From positions 13,188,001 to 13,252,000 of the forward strand of contig NC_046676.1 in the NCBI RefSeq assembly GCF_003369915.1: a DNA stretch of 64,000 nucleotides, written 5' to 3'. The stretch comes from Drosophila miranda. Lineage: Eukaryota > Arthropoda > Insecta > Diptera > Drosophilidae. Of the stretch, positions 11,000 through 21,440 are shown piece after piece. The notes under the pieces were generated by a model. That model was given only the letters and a program-made list of their open reading frames with translations. It searched no databases and was not told the DNA's origin. The first letter of the stretch is position 1. Each line of letters opens with the position of its first letter. Position numbers and translations under genes: made by a program.

Positions 11000-12272
11000 T
11001 TATAGCTCCTCATGCGCCTTGGACTGCTGGCGGTCCTTCTCCTTGGGGAAGGACCAAAAGTAGGATGGAAAGCCGTGAGAGTCCCTCTCACGTTTCACAA
11101 ATGCGCTATACGATGAGATACAGTTTCCAATAAAATGATTCGATTGCCCCAAAATGGCCAAATCTAAATAAGGATCATCTTCGGGCAGCCTGTGCACGGA
11201 GATGCCCATGCGGCTGAGCGCCGCATTTAGCTCTCCGATCATGTGATTAGCATCGGATGCAACAAATACGGATTTGATCTCATTGTTGGGCTGCGTCTGG
11301 CGCACATTTTTGATGGTCCTCTTTAGCTGTCGCACTATCGATTCCTTGGTCTGCATGCAGAGCTCGGGATAGAGAGATCCGCGCTCGTTCTTGTAGCCCA
11401 GGCACTGGGGCGACGCGAACAGATGCTGGCTATCCTTGACGTGCTCACAGGCCCTCACCCAGTCGATGCCATTGCGCAGGTGGATGCCCACGAAAGCTCC
11501 CCGGGGCAGTACTTTCCGGATAAAGTCCCTAGCAGCGTCCCTGTACTTGGCACTCCATTGCATATGCTTCTGTAGCTCACGGTTTTCCAACTGGACGGGG
11601 AAGCTGGCTGGGGCGCCTGTAAAGGCCAGAACTGGCCAGGAGTCGGCTGGGTATTTGCTTTGCCACTTGGTTGCCATGGAGCTGTGGTGCACATCAAAGT
11701 GCAGCGGTCCATAGAACTCCGACTTGACAAAGTCAATGTTGTAGGTGTCCCAGAAAGGGCCAAACGGATTTCCATCCTTGGCATGGCAGTTGGGCTGGTC
11801 CGGATTGTTTTTCTCCTGCTGTAGGCTCTTGCGCTCCATGTAGCAGAAGGACACACGCTCCGATTCCGGCCAGATGTCGTCCGCCAGATGCCACATAAAG
11901 TCCGACATCAGTATGACCCGATGGTAATCCTTGAGCGGCTCCACGTCAAAGTACGTATTGAAGGGCACCTGTCGGGAGCGCATTTCACCCTTGCGATACT
12001 CCACCCATGGTGGTAGGATAAGGGTGCGATTCAGACCCTTAGCAAAGGCCAATGAGCCGAGAAAATGGTCAGCTTGGTTGCCAAAGCGCCCTAAGGGGGA
12101 GTATCAATACTGTACTTGAATACATATCCAACAAAGATCCAACGCCAGACTTACCCATGCAGGGACAGTAGGTGAGATAGCCGTTGGGGTCGCGCTCCAA
12201 ATTGGCCCATGCTGCGGCTGTTACAGTGCAAATTAAATAAATAAAAGGGAACTTTAATTTAAGCCACTGCAT
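11000..12272 (-). CDS. O-fut1: O-fut1, protein O-fucosyltransferase 1
   Basis: Two minus-strand exons, 12272-12155 and 12090-11000, encode 402 aa. I chose the ATG at 12272 because [20 protein letters not shown] is a good signal peptide; the same frame is open further upstream but that extension would bury it. The junction restores [20 protein letters not shown], the conserved GDP-fucose-binding start of POFUT1. [14 protein letters not shown] holds the catalytic-site arginine motif of the family. The protein ends in HEEL, a KDEL-type ER-retention signal. It fucosylates EGF repeats of Notch and also acts as a Notch chaperone in the ER. Divergent from CysRS-m with only 165 bp between start codons. 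Confidence 0.97.
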
Positions 12273-12437
12273 TCTGCCGGCTTCGTCTTCATCCAATTCA
12301 GACTGGGTGGCAGCTCCACGCGCTAAGCGACTGTATTGACATGGTCTGGCAACCTTCGTCAATCCAGTCAATTGTTGTTATTGTTAAAAATTCATTTAGA
12401 TATTTAAAATTTGTAAAATATTGGGTCGAACAGAAAC

Positions 12438-14166
12438 ATGTTGAGTCAGTAAGTAAGATAGCTACCCTGCCAGTTGGCCAATACTAATACCTCAGTGTCT
12501 TCGCAGTTACAGCAAAGAGGTGCTCCTCAGACCCTGGTCCTGGCGGAACTTTCAGTCCTGCCGACGAAACTTCAGCGAGAGCCCCACAGAGCCGCCGCCG
12601 TACCACTGGCACAAGCCCATGGGCCAGCATACGGACATAAGAGTCTACAACAATGGAATGCGCCGGAAAGTTCCCCTTATACTACGTAACCCGAACATGG
12701 TCACCTGGTACACATGCGGCCCAACAGTCTACGACTCTGCCCATCTAGGCCATGCCAGCACCTATGTGAAGGTGGACATCATTCAACGCATTCTACGGAA
12801 CTATTTCAATATAAATCTCGTCACTGCCATGAATATTACAGATGTGGACGACAAAATCATTAGGAAAGCCCGCGATTCCGGCTGCGATTGGCTGGGAATG
12901 GCCCGTACCTATGAAGCCGAGTTTAAACAGGACATGCTGCGTCTCAACGTCCAGCCACCGGACATACGCACCCACGTCACAAGCAACATGCCGGCGATTG
13001 TGCAATTCATAGAAGAGCTCATCAACGATTCGAATGCCTACGTGACGGAGGACAATTCTGTGTACTTTGACGTGTCCAAGTACCCACACTACGGCAAACT
13101 GCAGAGGCTGGGCATGAGCACCGAAGAGAAATCGGATCTGTTTAAGCACAACAGTGCGGACTTTGCTCTTTGGAAGGCCAAGAAGGAGGCTGATGAGCCC
13201 AGTTGGGCGGCTCCTTGGGGTGGAGAGGGTCGCCCCGGCTGGCACATTGAATGCAGTGCCATTGCCGGACTCTTTTTCGGCCACAAACTGGATTTTCATG
13301 CTGGCGGCCTGGACCTGAGGTTCCCCCATCACGAGAATGAGGAGGCGCAATGCTGTGTCCGCTACCAGACCGACCAATGGGTAACCTACTGGATGCACAC
13401 GGGCCAGCTGCACATAGCGGGGGACGAGCAGAAAATGTCAAAATCCCTGGGCAATACCATATCCATCAGCGAGATGCTTCAGAGCTACACCTCCGACGAG
13501 TTTAGAATGGCCTGTCTGTTGTCCAACTACCGTAACGCCATGCCCTATAGCGAGCAGTTGATGCTGACCGCCCGTCAGACGCTGCAGCGTTTCAAGAACT
13601 TTCAGGCGGATCTCAGTGCCTATACGCAGTTCCTCAAGCCGATTCGGAAGCTGGATGAGGGGGCCCTCAAGGCACAGATCGCCCACATGGTAACCGAGTT
13701 CGACAGCAGCCTGCGTGATGACTTCGATACGGCGCGTGGCGTCAGCGTGCTGATCGATCAGATGACTAGCATAAGTCGCTGCATAAATGAGCAGCAAGTG
13801 GATGCCGAGGAAGAACCAGCCTATTGCCTGGATCTCCTGACGGCAGCCGGCAACTACATAAACCGGGCCATGCTAACTTTTGGCATTACCAAACTGGCCG
13901 AGACGGAGAGCCTTTCACAGGAGATATCTTTACCGACTGCGGGTGGGGCTTTGGACCCCGCTCTTTTGATAGCGGACATCCTGGCCATACGCGGAAAACT
14001 GCGACGAGAAGCAATATCCGGGCAGCAGAAGAACATTCCCCTGTTGGCCGCATGCGACGAGCTGCGCAACCTGCTGGAACAGCATGGAATCCAAATACGT
14101 GACCATAAAGAAGGCAGCTCTTGGGTCTACGCTTCACGAGCCGCCGCCAGTGAAAGCAAACAGTGA
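12438..14166 (+). CDS. CysRS-m: Mitochondrial cysteinyl-tRNA synthetase
   Basis: Exon 1 is tiny, 12438-12448 (ATG plus 8 nt, before GTAAGT). Exon 2, 12507-14166, continues in phase to give about 556 aa starting MLSHYSKEVLLRPWSWRNFQ. That Arg/Trp/Ser-rich start is a likely mitochondrial presequence. Class I synthetase signatures: WYTCGPTVYDSAHLGHAST (the HIGH-type motif plus a zinc-binding Cys), PGWHIECSAI and FPHHENEEAQ (further zinc ligands C, H and E), and the KMSKS loop in EQKMSKSLGNTIS. The length and presequence fit CARS2 rather than the larger cytosolic enzyme. The 3' end converges on TMEM39, 67 bp between stop codons. Confidence 0.94.
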
Positions 14167-14233
14167 AAGCATTTGGCTGTGCCAAATGAAAACCAAAATG
14201 GAAATGAGAGTGTTGTCTACGTCATGGTTATTA

Positions 14234-15752
14234 TTACATAAATTCAGATCTGAGACTCAGTTTGAATGGTCGTTCGGGTGGGGTGCTGCCATGCTCAGCC
14301 TTGTACAGATCCTTGGTTATGAGATAGTCTCGGACTAGCTTGAAGAATGCTCCCATGCTGGTGAATGCCACAAAGCTGATGGACAGCACAAAGTGCCACT
14401 CGATGGTGGCCGGACTGAGAGAGGCGATCTCCACCAGCAATATGGCTGCCTGCAGAGTGGCAAGCGTCGAGTAAATGACAGTGGGATTGTGGAATAGTTT
14501 CTGTGGAGAGAGATTATCAGAATATGTAGTCCATGGGTGGGTGTCTCGGTCCACACTCACATAGAAGCGCACATGGCTGGCATTTCCGGGTGTGGCCACC
14601 GTCACCAGTCCCAGGCTGCGATAGAGTCCTCCGTTGTGCTTAACCACAATGCCATGACCGTAGGCCGTAAATTTCGACCAGGTGAACGCACTAGCGGCCA
14701 CAATTAGTTGCGATGGCGCCGGGTCCCGGTCGATTCGCTGCCAGCAGCCCAAGTGCAAGGTGGCTCTGTGCAAAATGTCGCTGTACCTGGCGGGATATAG
14801 ATATGCGGCGCATAAACTAAACGCCCCCAGGCACACAATGATGCAATGCTGTGCGGCCCGCATCACGTTGTAGTTGACGTTCACGGCCAGACAACATGGC
14901 ACCAGACCGCTGTAGTAGGCATTGAGCATTGAGGTGAATATGAGCTGTTTGAACCGTTTGTTGAAGTCGTGCCGCAGCGTCTCGATCTCCTCGCGAATGC
15001 GTACGGCGTTGGTAGTGCAGCTGTGGACAGGCATGTCGTTTATGTAGACACCGGGCAGCTCGAAGCGGGTGCGCAGAAATGGCTCCAGTTGGAAGCCAAA
15101 GATGAGCAGATAGATGATCACTCTGTGGAGAGGTAGACTCCATTGTGATATCATTTACGGATCAGATACGAATTTTAGGAATGCTTACGGATAGGTCAAG
15201 AAGAGCAGCAATACGTAGCTGTGCTTCTGATACAGTTTCAGAGCACACAAGCCCAAGCCCAGCTGCACCAAGCCACCAAATGTGTACTTGATGGCCGTGC
15301 GTATTATATGTTGCGTCTTCTCGTTTGCCTTCACTTTGGCCAGCAGAACACAGTATACCAGCCTTCGCGTATTGAGTATGAGTATCAGATATCGTAAATA
15401 CGGATCAATTAGCTCTATGTTCTGGAAGAAAAAGCAAAGGTTCTATAGACATCTATGCATGTAAAACATTGGCGAAACCAACCACCATGTGCCTTGTGTG
15501 ACTTTGGGACAGCCACCAGTTTGTGCGATATATGTTTATGAACTGCACAATGGCTGCTCCCATAGTAAAAGCACACATTATCAGCTCGCTTAGCCACTCG
15601 GATGTGGTGGAGTGTTCCGGAAATGGTACATGTTTGGGCATGGTGCTGCCCGGCGTCTGGGCCGGTGGCGTTTTGCCGCCAATCATGTTCGCGTAGACGT
15701 CCTGGGCTTCGCTGGAGCTGCTGCCGTCACTGCTGCGCTCTTCATAAGCCAT
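14234..15752 (-). CDS. Tmem39: TMEM39 family multi-pass ER membrane protein
   Basis: Four minus-strand exons: 15752 to about 15483, 15421-15189, 15122-14561 and 14500-14234, giving about 443 aa. The exon 1 donor could be at 15486 or 15483, a one-codon difference. Family signatures: KHVPFPEHSTTSEWLSEL, VQFINIYRTNWW, NIELIDPYLRYLILILNTRRL, then VHSCTTNAVRIREEIETLRH, DFNKRFKQLIFTSMLNAYY, the DILHRATLHLGCWQ stretch and FFKLVRDYLI. Several hydrophobic segments indicate about eight membrane spans. Vertebrate TMEM39A regulates Sac1 ER export by COPII and autophagy, and worm TMEM-39 aids collagen secretion; the role here is inferred. Intron 3 (14501-14560) is 60 nt and has no stop in frame. Confidence 0.92.
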
Positions 15753-15880
15753 TTTAAGTTAGCCAATTGTGTTCCCTAGGACTTGCAACTACATTTAAAC
15801 AATTTCAAGTATTCTATGGTTTTGTGCGGCTGGAAAACAACAAAATGTACTAGTAACAGTGCTGTTAAACACAAATCGCC

Positions 15881-15891
15881 AATCAGCTGAT
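15881..15891. promoter_or_regulatory. E-box in the TMEM39/COA5 divergent spacer
   Basis: AATCAGCTGAT matches the AWCAGCTGWT core-promoter motif exactly. It lies 129 bp upstream of the TMEM39 ATG and its end overlaps the left target-site repeat of the adjacent hAT-like element. Confidence 0.45.
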
Positions 15892-15896
15892 GGTCT

Positions 15897-16672
15897 CAGT
15901 GGTGCCAGATTTTGAGAGTCACCTTAAGCTAGATTGAAGAAGAATAAGTAAAAATTAAAAAAAAAGCTTAAAAATAATCGAACCATAAAAACACATCAAA
16001 ATAATGGACAGTTGAATTTTATTGATATACTTTTTTTAAATTTTTTATTAAAGTAATGACATGGTTTTTTCCACTTCATTATGCTATGGCCGAGTGCTCA
16101 GCAAAGTAAAAACAAACTGCAGCCTCCTGCTCCTCTGTTTTTGAGGACTTTCTACCTAAAAGTATTTTTTTAGTTTGTGCCATGCTTGCATTGGATGAAA
16201 TATGTTTTTTTTTGCGACAGCATGCTGCCGTAATTCGCATAACTTGGTCCCATTTGTTGACTTACAAAAGCAGCAGTACGATTTTGTGGGGTCAGTTGGC
16301 ACATTGCGTAGCCACTCCTTAAACTCGTCGAAATTTAACCAGAAATTGTGGATATTTTGTTTATGTATGTAAAAGGTTTTGTATGTAAATATGCAAACAG
16401 ACATTTTTCAACGAAAAATTACCATACATTTATACACAAAATTGGATGATATACCAATATACGAACAACATATATGATTTTTGTCCGATTTCTCAATAAA
16501 AATTAACAAAAATTACAATACAATAAAAAAAAACATAATATCGTTTTGTACAAAAGTTTTTGGAGCCAAAATAAGCCAATGAAATAAGCTAGAAGATTTC
16601 ATATATTTTTCAAGCTATGCGATTTTATAATAAAATCAAATCTAGCTTAAAAAAAGCTGAAATGGCAACTGT
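15897..16672 (-). mobile_element. hAT-like non-autonomous element, copy 2 (inverted)
   Basis: Left end CAGTGGTGCCAGATTTTGAG, right end (read inward on the minus strand) CAGTTGCCATTTCAGC. A direct repeat TGATGGTCT flanks it at 15888-15896 and 16673-16681, consistent with an 8-bp hAT target duplication plus one matching base. A minus-strand frame (about 16156-16404) encodes FKEWLRNVPTDPTKSYCCFC and TKLCELRQHAVAKK, the same BED-like zinc finger as copy 1. An A-run length difference near 16205 shifts the last histidine out of frame. No transposase catalytic region remains. Opposite in orientation to copy 1. Confidence 0.78.
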
Positions 16673-16773
16673 TGATGGTCTAGCAACACTGGGCTAAACA
16701 CAGTTGTCTCAGCTGGATTTGGTTTTGTAACTCTGAAAGAATTTAAATAAAGCTCCTCTAGCCAGCGCCTAAA

Positions 16774-17089
16774 ATGATGCGCTACGAGGGCAACGAAAAG
16801 TTGGCCGACGAAACTGCCTGTGCCGGAGTGCGTGCCGACCTGAAAATGTGCCTGTTAGAGAGCGATTGCTGTCGAGTGGACCGCAAAACGCCGCGCCAGT
16901 GCCTTATGGATAACAACGTTCCGCCCGAGTGCCAGGTGCTCCGCAACACCTTCTACGAATGCAAGCGCTCTCTGGTAGGTCCTGACATCCGACATCTGAA
17001 AGGGTGGCTTAACTTTGAAGCGACTTTAATTCATCCCACCATTTCAGCTGGACAACAGACAACGCTTTCGCGGACGCAAAGGCTACTGA
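16774..17089 (+). CDS. COA5: COA5 (Pet191) cytochrome c oxidase assembly factor
   Basis: Two exons, 16774-16974 and 17048-17089, join in phase 0 to give 80 aa; two tandem ATGs allow a start one codon later. The cysteines in ACAGVRADLKMCLLESDCC, PRQCLMDN, and CQVLRNTFYECKRS follow the CHCH-like pattern of the PET191 family. The junction creates KRSLLDNRQRFRGRKGY, almost identical to the human COA5 C-terminus. COA5 is a small intermembrane-space factor needed for complex IV assembly. It is convergent with pea, only 80 bp between stop codons, so the 3' UTRs probably overlap. The spacer from TMEM39 is stretched by the hAT-like insertion. Confidence 0.93.
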
Positions 17090-17169
17090 TCTTCAAAGTT
17101 AATTTGATATATTTCTAAGTGTTTAAAATACAAATAATTCTACAATGGACAAATGGGCCAGTAGTTCAA

Positions 17170-20100
17170 TTAGTTGCGACGCCGCCGCACGCGCGATATG
17201 CGCCATGCGTTCGGCTCCTCGTACTTGTTGTAGAGCGGCTCCAGGCGCTGGTTCTTCTTGAATTTGCTCAGCTTGGTGGGGTCCGAGAAGCGGAAGAAGG
17301 ACGGGGCAAACTCCACCAGCCACTTGGGATCGATGGTGGTCACCTCGCGCATATACTCCTTGGTGGTCTGCACCAGTTCGTGATAGATGACCCACTCTGG
17401 CTGTCGATTGAACAGAGCGCTCGATGGATGAATGTACACCACCTGCGAGTCGACCAGGGTACGGTAGCCCTCCTGTGGATCCTTTTTGGCCGCATTGCGG
17501 AAAAAGCCTGAGCAGACGGCCTTCTGGATGCGCACCGAGCTCTTGCCCGCCGATACCACGTCCAGCTTATGCCTATCCATGATGCCCAGCAGCTGCTTCC
17601 TCACATCCTGCGACCGTTTGAGTGTCCGGATCTGGACAAAGTTCTCGTAGCACCAGGCATTCGAGAACTTGTTGTTCTTCCAGCTGTTGTAAACGGCCAA
17701 GAGGGTAAGATGATCGCCTGTGTAAAGAGAGATTGGGTTGGGGTTAGGCATAATCCGATGTGATTGAATTGGTGGGACTCACCCTCGGCCTGGTTGAACT
17801 TGGCCTTCTTCTGATCGGCTAGGGCCTGCTTGTCCTTGGGCCTGTAGAACACATTCTGGACACTCAGCATCGAGACGATGGTGAGTATCTCATCCGAGCA
17901 CTGCAGAGCCACAGACATGATGAGCATCTTCGAGAGATTCGGCTCCAGGGGGAACTCGGCCATGCGCCGACCCAGCCTCGTTAGCAATCCCTCATCATCC
18001 AGCGCGGACAGCGAATGCAACTGCTCGAGGGCCATCACCAGCGACTCCACGGGCGGGGCATCCATGAAGTCAAAGTGCAGCAGATCGTTGATGCCCATCG
18101 TCTTCAGCTGGAGCACTGTGGTGGCCAGATTCGTGCGCTGAATTTCTGGGACGGGCGTGGGTAGCATCTCATCCCGGTAGGCGCGCTCCGTGTACAGACG
18201 ATAGGTTTTGCCCGGACCCGTGCGTCCGGCACGGCCGGCCCTTTGCTTGGCAGCTGCCTGGGAGATGGGCGTCACCACCAGAGAGTCCATGCCAGTCTTG
18301 GAGTTGTACACTTTCTGCTTGACAAATCCTGGATCCACCACATAGAATATACCGTCAATGGTCAGCGAGGTCTCCGCAATGTTGGTGGCTATCACCACTT
18401 TGCGGCTGCCGGCGGGGGCCGGATCGAAGATGCGCGTCTGCATCTCGGAGGGAAGCGCCGAGTAGACGGGGAGTATTATCAGTTCGGGTACATCGGGTCC
18501 GAGGCTCTTCATGCGCTCGTAGAGGATCTCGCAGGCCGTGTCGATTTCCTCCTGGCCGGTAAGGAAGAGCAGAATGTCGCCGGGCGGCTCACGCAGATGG
18601 ATCTGCATCACTGTGATCAGCGAGGCATCCAGATAATCTGTTTCCGGCTCTTTTGTGTACAGCACCTCCACGGGGAACGTTCGTCCGGGAATCGTAAATA
18701 TGGGAGCCTTGAAGAAATACTGCGAGAACTTCACAGCATCCAGGGTCGCGGAGGTCACGATCAGCTTCAGTTCGGGACGCTTCTGTACGGCGGTCTTCAG
18801 CAGGCCAAAGAGAACGTCCGTGTGGATGGTGCGCTCGTGGGCCTCGTCCAACATGATCACCGAGTAGGTCTTCAGCTCCGCCTCCATCAGGCACTCGCGC
18901 AGCAACATGCCGTCCGTCATGTACTTGATGATCGTCTCCGGGCTGGTGCAGTCCTCGAAACGGATGGTGTAGCCCACCTCCTGGCCCAGCCGGCAACCGT
19001 ACTCCTCGGCCACTCGCTTGGCCACGGACATGGCGGCCACACGACGCGGCTGCGTGCAACCGATCTTGCCGCGTGCCGTGAATCCGCACTCGCCCAGATA
19101 CTGGGTTATCTGTGTGGTCTTGCCGGAGCCCGTCTCGCCGATGACGATCAGGATTTGATTGTCGGTGACGGCCTTGATCAGATCATCGCGCAGCTTGTAT
19201 ATGGGCAGCGACTGGCGCTGCTCGACCAAGGTGAGGTCCGTCTTCTTGCCAAAGGATGACTTCTTGCCGCCAATCACGTGCTTCTTCCACTCGGGCACCT
19301 CGGCGGGGGCGGCGCCCATGCCACGCATGTTGGCCGCCAGATTGCGAGTGTCCTCCTCGGGCAGCGGATCGATCCAGTTCTTGTTGAGGTTCGTGGGCAG
19401 GGCCTCCATTTCTTGTTCGCGCTGCAGCATTTTCTGCTCCCGCCGCTCCTTGGACAGGGCCGACTGCATCATGGCCGCCTGGGCCAACGAACCGTCGGGA
19501 TTCTTGACAATTCTCACGGGCGATAGGTCGTGCAGGGCCCTGCCATGGCCTGAGAGGAATGGCGGCTCTTCCTCCACAATCTCAATCTCGATGTCTGCCT
19601 CGTCGTCCTCGTCCTTGGGCAGCAGACCTGTCTCCTCGTCAAAGTCCGGCATTTCGCTCCTGTCCAGGACCCCAGAGCTAATCATCTGTTTGATTTCCCA
19701 TCGCTCGGGGCTGGAGATCCTGGTAACCCGCTTCCTTGACTCGTTCTCGTCCCCGTCCAGGCTGTTGCCCTGCAGATTTAGCATGGAGGTGCTGCTGCTG
19801 AAGGGACCATCTGGATTGCGGTCCCGCAGCAAGTCATCATCCTCGGGGGTGTGCGAGAGGGGATTCAAGTCCCTGCCCGACTCCTGATCGACCTCCTTCA
19901 TGGACAGCGACACTTTCTGACCCGTCAGTGACATCACCTTGACCCTCACGGTCTGATTGCGGACCACCACTTCGGTCACGTCGGTGACCCTGCCCTCGGC
20001 TCGCAGCTGCGAGATGTGCACCAGCCCCTCCCAGCGCTTGCGCAGTCCGAAGAGCTGGACAAAGCACCCGAAGGGCACAATGTTGGCCACCTTGCCGGAG

Positions 20101-20999
20101 TAGATCTTGCCAGCCTCGGGATCGTCGGCCATCACTGTGCTGGGGGGCGGCATTTTGTCCTGACGGCGATCACCACGATCGCCTGAGCGCGACCGACTGC
20201 GTTGTCGACGCTCGTGGCGGTCTCGAGAGCTGGACCTGCGGCGACCACGATCTCGCTCGCGATCGTCGCGGGACCTGCTTCGGCGGCGTTCCCGTTCCCG
20301 ATCGCGATGCTCGCGTGATCTGCTGCGTCTGCGGCGTTCTTTGTCACGAGATCTACTCCTGCGACGCTCCCTATGCCGGTCATCGCGTGACTTGCTCCTG
20401 CGGCGCTCCCTATTCCTATCCTCGCGAGATCTGCTCCGCTTCCGAGTATCCCTGTCCTTCTCGCGACTTCTGCTGCGTTCCCTTCGCTTGTGGGGTCGTT
20501 CTCTCGATTCCTTAATCTCTTTCTTATCCTCGGTCTTGCCCTCGCCAGGCGCCAGAGCCTCAAGCTCCATCATGGCCGCGTCCACGTCACTCAGGTCTGT
20601 CTTTTTGCCAACCGAATGCTTTTCCATGGCTTCCTCGTCCTGGCCCTCGCTCTGGCTGTATTTATCGTTGGGCAGGGCCAGGCCAGGGAACATTTTCATC
20701 AGCTGCGATTTCTTGTCATCTTTGCTGCTGCCGGAGCCGATCTTCTCTTCGCTTCCGCCTCTCGGCCGACTGGGCCGCATTAAGTTGATGATGCGCTGCA
20801 GATTTTGGACGAGGGAGTCTGGAAACTCGGCGCCGTTCTCGAGCAGAGCCTTGCGGAAGGCATCGTACGATTGATTCTTGTTCTCCAAATCGATGATGAA
20901 CTCGGCCAGGTCCTTGTCATTGATGCCCAAGTGATTATCGAGCTCTGTGCAGATCTTCGAGACCAGCGACAGATACTCCAATTGCTGCAGCTCCTCCAT
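17170..20999 (-). CDS. pea: pea, DEAH-box splicing helicase (DHX8/Prp22)
   Basis: Two minus-strand exons, 20999-17783 and 17717-17170, join in phase 1 (NQAEG then [12 protein letters not shown]) over a 65-bp intron: 1254 aa. Residues 1-75 are the conserved DHX8 N-terminal helical region. About 170-290 is an RS/RD-rich domain ([13 protein letters not shown] and repeats). About 293-375 is an S1 RNA-binding domain ([20 protein letters not shown]). The helicase core has [10 protein letters not shown] (about 620), DEAH (about 716), [15 protein letters not shown] and [19 protein letters not shown] (about 918), then winged-helix, ratchet and OB domains. Prp22/DHX8 releases spliced mRNA from the spliceosome. 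It is divergent from Rcd1, 285 bp between start codons. Confidence 0.97.
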
Positions 21000-21110
21000 C
21001 TCGGCAGAGCATTAACGATTTCGATTTCGACTTTTGTAAACTTTTCACTGCAATTGAACGCTTTCTTTTCAACCAAAAAACCACAAACAAAATGCAACGC
21101 ACGCCGACCT

Positions 21111-21120
21111 ATCAGCTGTT
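21111..21120. promoter_or_regulatory. E-box in the pea/Rcd1 divergent promoter
   Basis: ATCAGCTGTT, near-exact AWCAGCTGWT core motif, 112 bp upstream of the pea ATG and 165 bp upstream of the first Rcd1 ATG. Confidence 0.4.
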
Positions 21121-21284
21121 CCTGGGCTGCAGGGTTGGCAAACATAGTTGGCTTGTGCGTACAGTGGCAGCCCCATTTAAATAGTACGTGATCATTTGAC
21201 TTGACGCTCGCTTTTTGATATTTTGACTTACGTTGTAACAAACAAATCAACTAGATATTGCTCTGTTCAGTTGCGCCAAACGTA

Positions 21285-21440
21285 ATGTCTTCGTTCTTCG
21301 AATGTTTCAACAATTTTGTGCAAAAAGGCGGCAATGTAGACGAGAATGTGGCTACAGAAGACAAAACGCTAGAGGGACAGCAGCCGCGGCAGTACAGAAT
21401 GGAAATAACAGTCCCCATATCTCCCACGCCCAGTAATGGT
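21285..21440 (+). CDS. Rcd1: Alternative first coding exon of Rcd1
   Basis: ATG at 21285 opens MSSFFECFNNFVQKGGNVDE and runs 52 codons to SPTPSNG before a perfect GTAAGT donor at 21441, in phase 0. That phase fits the common exon at 22475 (SSTISAASES), the same one used by the exon at 21912. The most economical reading is two Rcd1 promoters with different N-termini; an independent short gene is less likely because no stop is reached before the donor. Confidence 0.6.

Noticed and set aside
18243..19259. 338-codon plus-strand open frame
   Set aside because: It is the antisense shadow of the pea helicase core; GC-rich codon use in pea keeps the opposite strand open.
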